Source of the DNA: Paenibacillus oceani
GTDB lineage: Bacteria > Bacillota > Bacilli > Paenibacillales > NBRC-103111
Reading direction: 5' to 3'
Assembly (NCBI RefSeq): GCF_014705615.1
Contig: NZ_JACXJA010000049.1
Location: forward strand, 1-64,000
Length of the DNA: 64,000 nt
The stretch's first letter is position 1, and every line of letters starts with the position of its first letter. Below the pieces are notes generated by a model. It did not search any database. It saw nothing but the letters and a program-made list of their open reading frames with translations, and was not told the origin of the DNA. Shown piece after piece: positions 41,327-49,288 of this stretch. A program made the position numbers and the translations under genes.

Positions 41327-42043
41327 ATGGAGGATTGGATTCTGCTCGTTGTGATTGTCCTTGCCGCCTCGCTGTTGCAGACCAGTACCGGGTACGGCTT
41401 TTCAATTATCGGCACGCCGTTTTTGTTTCTGATTTACCCGGCTCATACCGCTATTCAGATCAATATTATTCTGTCGCTCTGCCTTTCCTTTGTGATGATC
41501 TATAACATTCGCAAGGAAATCGATCCGGTTTTATTAACCCGATTAATCAAAGGCAGTATCCTGGGGTTAGTACCGGGAATATTCATTTATTTATACGTGG
41601 ATGTTCAATGGTTGAAAATGGTCGTAGGCGGCCTGATCCTGCTCTTGACGGCACTTCTGATCCTCAAGCTGACTGTCCGGCAGACCGTAACCAAAGATTA
41701 TGTCACCGGCGGCATCTCGGGTCTGTTAACGACGAGCATCGGGGTGCCCGGACCGCCTCTGCTGCTCTACTTCGCAGGCGTCGGCACTCGCAAGGAGACG
41801 CTTCGCAGCACTACGCTGGCCTACTACCTGTTCGTCTATTTGGCCAGTTTGATTATGCAAATCGGATTGGACGGGACGAATTCCGAGACGTGGATCTCGG
41901 CTGCGATTGCGTTGCCTTCGCTGTTCCTCGGGATTTTCCTGGGGCAATTTTTATTTAAGTATATGAATCAACAGGTATTCAAAATGATTACGTACGTCAT
42001 CCTGCTGTTTACCGGGTTGTATCTGTTGATCAGCAGTATGTAA
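41327..42043 (+). CDS. TauE/SafE-family membrane transporter
   Basis: 238 residues with seven to eight hydrophobic segments. The first (about 4-20) leads to QTSTGYGFSIIGTPFLFLIY, and the repeated half has GGISGLLTTSIGVPGPPLLL, the paired TG(Y/F)G..G-P signature of the sulfite exporter TauE/SafE family. Members move sulfite, sulfoacetate or other organosulfur and small acids; the direction and substrate cannot be told here. No sulfur genes are nearby. The gene ends with a bidirectional terminator shared with the converging ydjG-like gene. Confidence 0.85.
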   Translation: MEDWILLVVIVLAASLLQTSTGYGFSIIGTPFLFLIYPAHTAIQINIILSLCLSFVMIYNIRKEIDPVLLTRLIKGSILGLVPGIFIYLYVDVQWLKMVVGGLILLLTALLILKLTVRQTVTKDYVTGGISGLLTTSIGVPGPPLLLYFAGVGTRKETLRSTTLAYYLFVYLASLIMQIGLDGTNSETWISAAIALPSLFLGIFLGQFLFKYMNQQVFKMITYVILLFTGLYLLISSM

Positions 42044-42086
42044 AAAACCTCCACTCCCGCGTTCTAACGGAGTTGGAGGTTTTTTA
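42042..42086. terminator. Bidirectional terminator
   Basis: AAAAAACCTCCACTCC pairs with GGAGTTGGAGGTTTTTT across an 11-nt loop; A-run on one side and T-run on the other serve both converging genes. Confidence 0.9.
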
Positions 42087-42115
42087 TTCCATCGGGCCCG
42101 GGAGCGTTCCCGGGG

Positions 42116-42826
42116 TCATCCGACCGGAGAACCGCAATATTCGCACTCTTTGCTTTGGCCTTGTACCAGCTCGGTCTTGTAGCCGCAGCCCGAGCATTCT
42201 ACGACTTTCACAGCGGGTGCGGTTTCTTTTTTTACGGGAGCTGCAGCGGGCGCCGCCTGCATGCGGGAGTATCCCGTCTCGATCACGATGTTCACGTCGT
42301 GTCTGTGAGGGTCGGCATGCGCGTTCCGGAACAACACTTCGCGGGAATACGAATCTACGAACGCGCCCGGCAAGCGGCCGGTGTAGATCATATGACAGAT
42401 GTCGTTCATCACCGTATGGGCATTTTGTTTGGTCATGTCCGCGATCCGGTCGATCGATGCGATATGCTTATGTACGATCAGATTTTCGTAATAGGTATAC
42501 ATCTGATGCAGCTTACGCTCCTTGCGTCTGGCCCACAAACCAAGGAGGACGCCGGGAAGCGCAAGGAATAGAAACGTGATCACGGCGAACAAGACGACAT
42601 CCCCGGGATACTCTTGCACCATCGCCACCATGTACACGAACGACATGAACGCCCAAACGACCATCAGCGACACGGAAATTAATTTTATATCGTCAATTTT
42701 CAAATGATTGGCATGGCGGTGCTTATAGATCCGGAACAGCAGAAAGAAAACACCGATCGGAAAAAACAACGTACAGCCAATAAACACCAAACAGCCGTGA
42801 ACGGATGGCTTTGCCTGATAATTCAT
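42116..42826 (-). CDS. ydjG: YdjG-like two-helix membrane protein with zinc ribbon
   Basis: 236 residues. Two N-terminal membrane segments (about 11-30 and 48-70) and a third at about 78-98, then a helical region (IASIDRIADMTKQNAHTVMN) like a winged helix, a Pro-Ala linker and a C-terminal zinc ribbon CSGCGYKTEL..CEYCGSPVG with two CxxC pairs. This resembles YdjG of Bacillus, except that there the ribbon is at the other end as far as I recall. ATGA overlap with the gene before it. Part of a YdjG/YdjH/YdjI-type membrane-stress module. Confidence 0.6.
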   Translation of the reverse strand: MNYQAKPSVHGCLVFIGCTLFFPIGVFFLLFRIYKHRHANHLKIDDIKLISVSLMVVWAFMSFVYMVAMVQEYPGDVVLFAVITFLFLALPGVLLGLWARRKERKLHQMYTYYENLIVHKHIASIDRIADMTKQNAHTVMNDICHMIYTGRLPGAFVDSYSREVLFRNAHADPHRHDVNIVIETGYSRMQAAPAAAPVKKETAPAVKVVECSGCGYKTELVQGQSKECEYCGSPVG

Positions 42827-43590
42827 CCGATACCTTCTCCTCTCGATGCCTCGCTCCGAAGCTTGCGTCTCCGCGTCTCCAGATCCGTGAGCACGTCCTG
42901 CGCGAGCTGACGGGCCATCTCCAGATGACCGGCATGACCGTTCTCTTCACGCAGCAGACGCACGCAATTCTCCAGTTCCCTCATTTGCCACAGCAAGCTG
43001 TCTTCCAGTTGGGAGACGGAAGGGCGGCTGACCGGATCGCCGGCGGACAAGCGCTCGGCCAATTGTTCCACAAGCGAATGCAGCAATTCCTTCTCTCTGC
43101 CGCTCCCGTCTAACGCCAGCAGCTCCCGGATCGTGTGCAGGGAACTTTTCATTTGCTTCATAAATACGCTCCGCTGTCGAAGCTCCGTCTCGTGCTTCGC
43201 AACGAACCGGACGTACCGGCCGGACGCCATTACACCTGCGGCGAGCAAGACGAGCATGCCGGCCTGGACCCCGGCATAGACAGGCCACGACAGGCGGAAG
43301 GCAAACCCGAACACGAACGTAATCACCAGTACAGCCGCTCCGTACAGCACGATCAGCGTGCCTTGCACCAAATAAGCCGGTACCAGCTGTTTCTCCTTCG
43401 CTCCGGCTCCGACCCGCTCCCAAACAAAGCGGAAGGCGAGCAGCTCGGCTACAAGCATAGCGGCCCCGGAGACGATACTATGCGCAGGCGGCAAGCCGAT
43501 CCGGCTCAACAATCCGAACAAACCGGCGGTCGCGGCAGCCGCGATTAGAAAAAGCACCGTCATCAAGCCAGTCACGTTGCGTTTGCTCAT
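42823..43590 (-). CDS. ydjH: YdjH-like membrane protein
   Basis: 255 residues with four membrane segments (about 9-28, 36-55, 76-98, 104-124) and a long charged C-terminal coiled coil (HETELRQRSVFMKQMKSSLH and ELENCVRLLREENGHAGH). No enzyme motif. The middle position in a ydjI-ydjH-ydjG order, 12 nt after the SPFH gene and overlapping the next gene by 4 nt, supports the assignment more than the sequence does. In Bacillus subtilis such proteins cooperate with a PspA homologue at the membrane (from literature memory). Confidence 0.55.
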   Translation of the reverse strand: MSKRNVTGLMTVLFLIAAAATAGLFGLLSRIGLPPAHSIVSGAAMLVAELLAFRFVWERVGAGAKEKQLVPAYLVQGTLIVLYGAAVLVITFVFGFAFRLSWPVYAGVQAGMLVLLAAGVMASGRYVRFVAKHETELRQRSVFMKQMKSSLHTIRELLALDGSGREKELLHSLVEQLAERLSAGDPVSRPSVSQLEDSLLWQMRELENCVRLLREENGHAGHLEMARQLAQDVLTDLETRRRKLRSEASRGEGIG

Positions 43591-43602
43591 CGTCTTCTCC
43601 TC

Positions 43603-44787
43603 TCAACCCAGCTTATGTCCGCATTCCTTGCAAAACTTCTCTCCGGGTTGAAACTCCTGCTTACACGAGCTGCACTGCAGCGTCTGGCTCTGCCCGCATT
43701 CCGGACAAAACTTGGCTCCCTGCGTTATCGAAACGCCGCAATGCCTGCACCCTCCGGCCATCGCCTGCCCGCACTTGGCGCAGCTCCGGGCGTTCGCCGG
43801 GTTGTCCGCTCCGCAGGCTGCACACGGATGGTACGGATCGCCGCAATTGGAGCAAAACTTCGAACCTGCGGTAATCGGGTGGCCGCACTTGCTGCAGCCA
43901 GACGCCGGGGCGCTCGCCTGCCGGGACAGCTCGGACATCGTTCTCCCCATCGTGCCTCCGATTCCGGCTCCCATCTCCATGCCGATGCCGACTCCCATAA
44001 ACGTTCCGGAAGCCGCCTCGTTTTGCGCCGCACTTTGCAAGGTGTCGAACGTCCGCTCCTGATGATACGTGTAGCCGAGAATGTTCATCTCCGCTTTTTT
44101 GGCCAAAGCTTCCTTCAGCCGTGCCGTTACGGAGTCGCTTTCCGGAATGTTGATCGAGTCGGTATGAAAGTTCACCAGCCGGATTCCGTAGGATTGGAAT
44201 GCCGGAGCGATCCGCTCTTCGATATGTTTCGATATTTCGCCGACATACGCATTGATCTCCAGTATGCTGATCTTCTTATGGATCAAGTAGCTCGAGATCA
44301 GCTCGTTAATATTCATCATCATGGCGGCCCGAAAATGTTTGCCGAGCGTCGCCTGATCGTATTCCTCAACCGTTCCGATCAGCTTGGTCAAAAAACTCCG
44401 GGTGTCTTCGATCTGAATGCCGAACTGCCCGAACGCCCGCACCGATACCGGAACCTGGTATACCGGGTCCTTCAACTGGATCGGCGCCGCCGTCCCCCAT
44501 TTTATATTCAGCGTCCGCAGCTTGTTGACGAACCACACCTCCGCCGTAAACGGCGACTTGCCGCCGAACGGAAGCTTGACGATCGAAGTCAGTATCGGAA
44601 TATTTTGCGTAGAAAGCGTATGGCGCCCGGCCGGAAACACATCCAGCGCCTGTCCGCCCATGAACAATAACGCCTCCTGCGACTCGTTCACGATCAGCTG
44701 AGTCCAGGTGCCCAGCTCCTGATCCGGATATTTCCAGGCCAGCACATCGGCAGGCCCGTCGTATTTCACCACTGTAATCAGTGCCAT
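43603..44787 (-). CDS. ydjI: YdjI-like SPFH-domain protein with zinc ribbons
   Basis: 394 residues. Residues about 15-290 form an SPFH (band-7-like) domain of the virion-core/YdjI type: LAWKYPDQELGTWTQLIVNE, FVNKLRTLNIKWGTAAPIQL and VRAFGQFGIQIEDTRSFLTK. The C-terminal 110 residues hold about five double-cysteine knuckles (CSKCG, CSNCG, CAACG, CPECG, CKECG), i.e. at least two zinc ribbons after a glycine-rich hinge. No membrane segment. It opens the three-gene operon; a TATAAT lies 60 nt upstream, and a MITE-like element starts 95 nt upstream. Probably a membrane-stress scaffold. Confidence 0.85.
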   Translation of the reverse strand: MALITVVKYDGPADVLAWKYPDQELGTWTQLIVNESQEALLFMGGQALDVFPAGRHTLSTQNIPILTSIVKLPFGGKSPFTAEVWFVNKLRTLNIKWGTAAPIQLKDPVYQVPVSVRAFGQFGIQIEDTRSFLTKLIGTVEEYDQATLGKHFRAAMMMNINELISSYLIHKKISILEINAYVGEISKHIEERIAPAFQSYGIRLVNFHTDSINIPESDSVTARLKEALAKKAEMNILGYTYHQERTFDTLQSAAQNEAASGTFMGVGIGMEMGAGIGGTMGRTMSELSRQASAPASGCSKCGHPITAGSKFCSNCGDPYHPCAACGADNPANARSCAKCGQAMAGGCRHCGVSITQGAKFCPECGQSQTLQCSSCKQEFQPGEKFCKECGHKLG

Positions 44788-44882
44788 CGTCCTATCCCCC
44801 TGTCGTTCGATCCATTCTTTCCCTCGTAAAGACTATTCTGATTATAGTACGAACAAACTATTTTTTCGATTCATATTTATAG

Positions 44883-45127
44883 CTATATAGGTTGAACTAA
44901 TGAAAGTTGAAGTCCATTTCGTTGCGAAAAAAATTGCTTGAAGCTTCAGACATCTTGTTTTGAGTGTCTCGGATTGAATTGGCCTTCGGACTGTTGACAC
45001 TCAAAGCTTATCCTTCCGAAGCAGCTTTCTAACGAAAGCTCTTAAGCCAAAACTCGCTTTCAAGCTAATTTCTTTTCTCCACTACATTGGGTTTTACCAT
45101 CGTAGATCTTTAGTTCAACTTATATAG
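44883..45127. mobile_element. MITE-like element
   Basis: 245 bp bounded by 18-bp inverted repeats, CTATATAGGTTGAACTAA at 44883-44900 and TTAGTTCAACTTATATAG at 45110-45127 (17 of 18 match). No coding frame inside. No clear target duplication. It fills the gap between the SPFH operon promoter and the aminotransferase gene. A 20-bp internal stretch (45062-45081) recurs exactly at 30905-30924. Confidence 0.6.
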
Positions 45128-45213
45128 ATTCGAAAGAAGGACGGGAAGCAAGGAGATCCAGCTGGCCGCAGCGAATAGTAGATTCATGGAAACTAGACTA
45201 GGAGGCCGCCTGC

Positions 45214-46503
45214 ATGAGCAACTTATGGACAAGAAGCACGGACGATTTACAACAACTCGAACAATCTTTACAAGCACGGTATGAGGCGTATCAAAGCCGC
45301 AGGCTGCGCCTGGACATGTCGCGCGGCAAGCCTTGCCCGGAGCAGCTCGATCTGTCGATGGGCATGCTGGATGTCCTAAGACCGGACGAAGCGCTGAGGG
45401 CGGCGGACGGTACGGATCTGCGCAATTACGGAGGGCTGGACGGCATTCCCGAAGCAAAGGCGCTGTTCGCTTCCTTCCTGGGCGTCCAGACCGGCGAGAT
45501 CCTCATTGGCGGCAACTCCAGCCTGAATATGATGCACGACACGATCTCCCGGGCGATGCTGCACGGCGTAGCCGGCGGCGAAGTGCCGTGGAGCAAGCTT
45601 CCGTCGGTTAAATTTCTGTGTCCGAGCCCGGGGTACGACCGCCATTTTGCGATCTGCGAGCTGTTCGGCATCGAGATGATCGTTATCGATATGCGGCAGG
45701 ACGGTCCGGATCTGGACCGGGTCGAGGAGCTGGTACGGGGAGACGAGTCGATCAAAGGCATCTGGTGCGTGCCGAAATACAGCAATCCGGACGGTATCAC
45801 GTACTCGGACGAGGTCGTCGATCGTCTGGCGCGGATGGTGACCAAAGCGTCCGACTTCCGGATTTTCTGGGACGACGCGTACACGGTTCACCATCTAAGC
45901 GATACGCCCGACCGCTTGAAGCCGATTCTGGAGGCTTGCCGGGCTGCGGGCCATCCGGATCGTCCGTTTATTTTCAGCTCCACTTCCAAGATCAGCTTCC
46001 CGGGAGCCGGCGTAGCGGTGATGGCCGCCAGCGAGCATAATCTGAGCTTCATCCGCAAGCAGCTCTCGGTTCAGACGATCGGACCGGATAAAATCAACCA
46101 GATGCGTCACGTACGCTTTTTCGGCAGCGCAGACGGCATTCGTGCCCATATGGAAAAGCACGCTGCGATCATAAAGCCGAAATTCGAGGCGGTGCTGGAC
46201 ATCCTGGAGTCGGAGCTGGGCGGACTGGGAATCGCCTCCTGGAACAAGCCGAACGGCGGTTATTTCATTAGCTTGAACACACCGGACGGCTGCGCCAAAG
46301 AGGTGGTCCGGCTGGCCGCCGAAGCCGGAGTCACCTTGACGGGAGCCGGTGCCACGTATCCGTACGGACTCGATCCGCGCGACCGCAACATCCGGATCGC
46401 TCCGACCTTGCCGCCGCTGGAGGAGCTGCGGACCGCGATCGGGGTACTGGCGCTTTGCGTGCAGCTGGCGAGTGTCCGGGAGCGGCTCGGCAGGAGCAAA
46501 TAA
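45214..46503 (+). CDS. PLP-dependent aminotransferase, AspT/group-Ic type
   Basis: 429 residues; AGGAGG lies 8 nt before the ATG. Fold-type I aminotransferase. LDMSRGKPCPEQLDLSMGML and DLRNYGGLDGIPEAKALFAS open the N-domain, CVPKYSNPDGITYSDEVVDR carries the Asn-Pro, FWDDAYTVHHL the Asp/Tyr cofactor contacts and FSSTSKISFPGAGVAVM the PLP lysine (STSKIS). RIAPTLPPLEEL holds the substrate-carboxylate Arg. This layout fits the aspartate aminotransferases of the group represented by Corynebacterium AspT. Likely an aspartate or alanine transaminase. Its promoter region has been replaced by the MITE-like element. Confidence 0.8.
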   Translation: MSNLWTRSTDDLQQLEQSLQARYEAYQSRRLRLDMSRGKPCPEQLDLSMGMLDVLRPDEALRAADGTDLRNYGGLDGIPEAKALFASFLGVQTGEILIGGNSSLNMMHDTISRAMLHGVAGGEVPWSKLPSVKFLCPSPGYDRHFAICELFGIEMIVIDMRQDGPDLDRVEELVRGDESIKGIWCVPKYSNPDGITYSDEVVDRLARMVTKASDFRIFWDDAYTVHHLSDTPDRLKPILEACRAAGHPDRPFIFSSTSKISFPGAGVAVMAASEHNLSFIRKQLSVQTIGPDKINQMRHVRFFGSADGIRAHMEKHAAIIKPKFEAVLDILESELGGLGIASWNKPNGGYFISLNTPDGCAKEVVRLAAEAGVTLTGAGATYPYGLDPRDRNIRIAPTLPPLEELRTAIGVLALCVQLASVRERLGRSK

Positions 46504-46663
46504 GCCGGCACCAAGCCTCGTTCCTTTAATTCAAATCAAACGCATCGGGTCAGGCAGCCTTCGTTCATGACTTGAACTGAGGCTGTTTGTTTTACTCGGA
46601 TATTCGCGATCCTATTGCCGTTTTCGACAGTAGGCTGCCGCTAATTTGGGGAGGGATTCCAGG

Positions 46664-46801
46664 ATGCATCAATCCACCGTTATTTGTATTAGCGGGCCTT
46701 CGGGCGCAGGGAAAAGCTCGTTAATGGAAAGAACCGTCGAGCTTCTCGAGGATTCGGTCAGTTTTTATTTCGATGCCTATCAATCGACGCTACTGCATTA
46801 A
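46664..46801 (+). pseudogene. Truncated P-loop kinase start
   Basis: An ATG at 46664 preceded by GGGGAGGG opens a 45-codon frame: MHQSTVICISGPSGAGKSSL, a perfect Walker A (GPSGAGKSS) at the start of a nucleoside/uridine-kinase-like fold, then SVSFYFDAYQSTLLH and a stop. Full family members have about 180-210 residues. What follows is a hairpin and repeats, so the rest of the gene is gone. The ribosome binding site and start are intact, so a short peptide could still be made. Too short for the specific kinase to be named. Confidence 0.65.
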
Positions 46802-46802
46802 G

Positions 46803-46832
46803 AAAAACCGTCCGGAAAATCATCCGGACGGT
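46803..46832 (-). terminator. Perfect hairpin with minus-strand T-run
   Basis: ACCGTCCGGA pairs exactly with TCCGGACGGT over a six-nt loop; five T follow on the minus strand. Nothing on that strand upstream needs it except a possible transcript through the repeat element. Confidence 0.65.
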
Positions 46833-46939
46833 CCTTGACGTACAAACCCATACGCTAACGCGTGAAAGGGAATGGGAACCCCCTTCCTTCGCTCCAGCCG
46901 CTCGCCCTCAGTCGTGTTGTCTTTTTACGGTGGTATCGC

Positions 46940-47122
46940 TAACGAACCCAGCAACCGTTATCAGAGCCGAATGCGGGCGTTTGAATTTGTAACGAACTCT
47001 AGTATGGTTATTTCCGCCCAAATCCGATCGTTTTTTTCCACTTTCGGTTCAATAACGATCCACGGATTCGTTACGTCTGGAATAACGTCGTTTTTCAGTC
47101 ATAAGCGTGATCCGATTCGTTA
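46940..47122. repeat. Four-palindrome intergenic element, locus C (TAACGA core)
   Basis: Four 21-bp palindromes of the TAACGAx...xTCGTTA type at 46940-46960, 46990-47010, 47053-47073 and 47102-47122. Spacing 50, 63 and 49. Third copy is the best (TAACGAT..ATTCGTTA). Fills a gene-free stretch between the kinase remnant and the protease terminator. Confidence 0.75.
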
Positions 47123-47262
47123 GTCATCGGACCTGAGTATACGTTCTCTAACGCCAAGGAAGGAAACTCCTCCCCTTCATTTTAGCACGGTAAAGAACTT
47201 AAACTTTCTGGCAGATAAAAAAGCCTTTCTACCCACGAAATTTTATAAATTCTTACATGTTT

Positions 47263-47297
47263 AAAAAGAGTCCGCTTGGTTTCCCAAGCAGACTCTT
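47263..47297 (-). terminator. Rho-independent terminator
   Basis: Minus-strand AAGAGTCTGCTTGG with CCAAGCGGACTCTT (one mismatch) followed by TTTTT, 67 nt past the protease gene. Confidence 0.85.
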
Positions 47298-47363
47298 CGT
47301 GCTTCTTAAGTGATGCTCCGATGCATGTCCAAATTTAAAGTTTGGTGAGAACCTTAGTCAAAC

Positions 47364-48630
47364 CTAACTGTGATTAATGTTCCAGATAGCGGATATACTG
47401 GTCGAGCTAGAGGTACCGTGGTTTGCCAAGCCAGCCACATTAATAGTTGTCCAGTTAGGTGTTACAAAAGCTGGTCCGCCACTGTCACCGCCAGAAATTT
47501 TCATGTTCGCTTGTATTTGATTATTGAAATAATAAGAAGTATCAGTCCATGTTGTACAACTAACACAAGTGATCGGTCCGGATTGGAGATTATTAATAAT
47601 TCCTTCGTATGCAATATAATTACCAACATCTATATTGCTAACGCTCGTTAACTCTCCCTTTACCGGATCGTTTTCCCAAATCAAAGCATCCACATCATCA
47701 TAAGGGATAAAGGCAGCATCTGCAGTTGTAGTTTCCCCGGACCAAGCCGTAGGTTTAGCGGTTCGATTTGTTGTACTGAAAGCTTGTACTTCGGGTTGCC
47801 ATACATATTGACTGGTATTAAAGCAATGTCCTGCTGTTATGAAACCGTTGGTTCCGTTTTTCTCCACTGCAAATCCAGAAGTACAAGGGATATCCCCAAA
47901 AGCAGTATCTTTTTCAAATTTTTACTCCAGCGATAACAGGACGAAATTTATCTGTTCGTGCCATTGGTTGGTATGGCTCCCCATCGACTTCAATGAGGAC
48001 GTAATCTTCACCGATGATTTCTTTTATTTTTTGTATCTTTTCTCCTGGTGTCTTTTCGGAAACCACTACTCGAAATTTATTATGCTCGGGATCGAAACCA
48101 GAAGAAACTAGACCAAACGCTTTGAATTCCTCTGGACTAACGGATTTCATAAAATCTTTAAGAGGAATCTCTCTGTCTTCGAGTTCCTTCTTTGTGTACT
48201 TAGCAGTAAAGAACTTAACTCTTTTTTTATCTTTTTCGGAAAGAGGCGAAAGAATCTGTGCCTGGATACTTGGATCGTCATTAGTAAACCCAATATGCAG
48301 GTTACCTGTCTTTGTATCAATGTATTGTCCGGCAAAGGAGTCGATCTGTTTATGCTTATTACCAATTTCAGAAGGCACTCTTTGTCTATCAAATAGCTCC
48401 TGTGCTTCAGCTTCCGTTAATTCAACGCCATACAGCCGCTTTGATTTATTATTCCCACTTTCTTTTTTCCCTTGTTCAAGAGCAGCCGGACTAACGGAAA
48501 AACCAGCCTCTTCTCGAAATTTGATACTTTTAGGATCTGACAAAGTATCCGCAGAAGCTGAACTCATCACAACAGAAACAGCTAATACACACGAAATTGC
48601 AGCCATTGAAGCGAACTTTTTAATTTTCAT
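47364..48630 (-). pseudogene. Secreted S1-family serine protease, one frameshift
   Basis: The upstream frame (48630-47914) gives a signal peptide (MKIKKFASMAAISCVLAVSV) and a 200-residue propeptide-like region. One extra A in GTAAAAATTTG near 47917 ends it. In the next frame the mature enzyme reads VKFEKDTAFGDIPCTSGFAV, FITAGHCFNTS (catalytic His), ADAAFIPYDD (Asp) and MKISGGDSGGPAFV (catalytic Ser), ending at 47364. All three catalytic residues are present, so this is an alpha-lytic/streptogrisin-type endopeptidase with prodomain. Removing one base restores about 420 residues. AT-rich like a transferred gene. Recent inactivation or a base error. Confidence 0.8.
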
Positions 48631-48807
48631 AAAGCACCTCCTCCTAAATTTAATATCATCCCCAAAGCATGTAAACCAACCATCATAAAATACAAAATAT
48701 AGGTAATTGTCACTTAAATATATAATATATCAATACTATACAGTATTCCATGGTACAATTATTCTATTTTTTTCCAAATATTTCATTATTAAAACTTAAG
48801 AACCCAA

Positions 48808-48978
48808 CATAACATATTAAGCTATGAAACCAGCTATCATGATTATGAAGGCAAGGCGATACGCTACCTGTACGAACAGCTCAAATTAAGGGCGGATCTG
48901 CTGCTAGACGGTCTCAAGCCTAAAGAAGTGATCGTACAGCAATTACTGGAACATATTAGGGAAATAAATCGGCGTTAG
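48808..48978 (+). pseudogene. Possible C-terminal gene remnant
   Basis: An open frame without a start codon reads SYETSYHDYEGKAIRYLYEQ and then KLRADLLLDGLKPKEVIVQQ up to a TAG at 48976. The amphipathic, charged pattern looks like real protein, about 55 residues, but I do not recognise a family. It may be the tail of a gene lost by deletion. Confidence 0.3.
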
Positions 48979-49078
48979 CAGGAGCCGGTGTTAGTTCGTA
49001 ACCGGCCTTTGATTGGTCCTTATCCTCCAGGGGGAAGGCGAGGCTAATGATAACCGCTGTTGCCGATCACGAGGCCAA

Positions 49079-49107
49079 TTGCATTTCGCCCCGGATTCCG
49101 GTATGAT
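49079..49107 (+). promoter_or_regulatory. Promoter of purT
   Basis: TTGCAT, a 17-nt spacer and TATGAT. It starts the leader that holds the ZTP-like riboswitch. Confidence 0.7.
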
Positions 49108-49114
49108 CAAGCTG

Positions 49115-49240
49115 ACAATTTAACGTGTATGTGTAACTGGCGGAGCATGGGGAACCATGAGGGAGCACATGGACGGTAACGGCCGTACGCCTGGGCAGAG
49201 GTAAGGGGACTTGGTTTCTCCTTGCCTCTTTTTGGTTTAC
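49115..49240 (+). promoter_or_regulatory. ZTP (pfl) riboswitch with terminator, upstream of purT
   Basis: The conserved 3' end of the pfl motif is clear: GGCCGTACGCCTGGGCAGAGG at about 49180-49201 (only the first 20 bases are typical of the family, and CCTGGGCA is its hallmark), preceded by the GGAACCAT..ACGG segment. A terminator follows at once: AGAGGTAAGG with CCTTGCCTCT and then TTTTGG (49198-49234). ZTP should stop the terminator from forming and turn purT on. The structure was read by eye, not folded. Confidence 0.75.
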
Positions 49241-49288
49241 TTGCGGGAAATGGGCATGACAAAATAGAACGAATTGAGGGACAAGCCG

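Noticed and set aside
41191-41415. 74-codon minus-strand frame over the TauE start
   Set aside because: No signals and it overlaps the start of a clear membrane protein gene.
45110-45457. 115-codon minus-strand frame upstream of the aminotransferase
   Set aside because: It starts inside the aminotransferase gene and ends in the MITE-like terminal repeat; a by-product.
46872-47123. 83-codon frame in repeat locus C
   Set aside because: Explained by the repeat; no ribosome site or domain.
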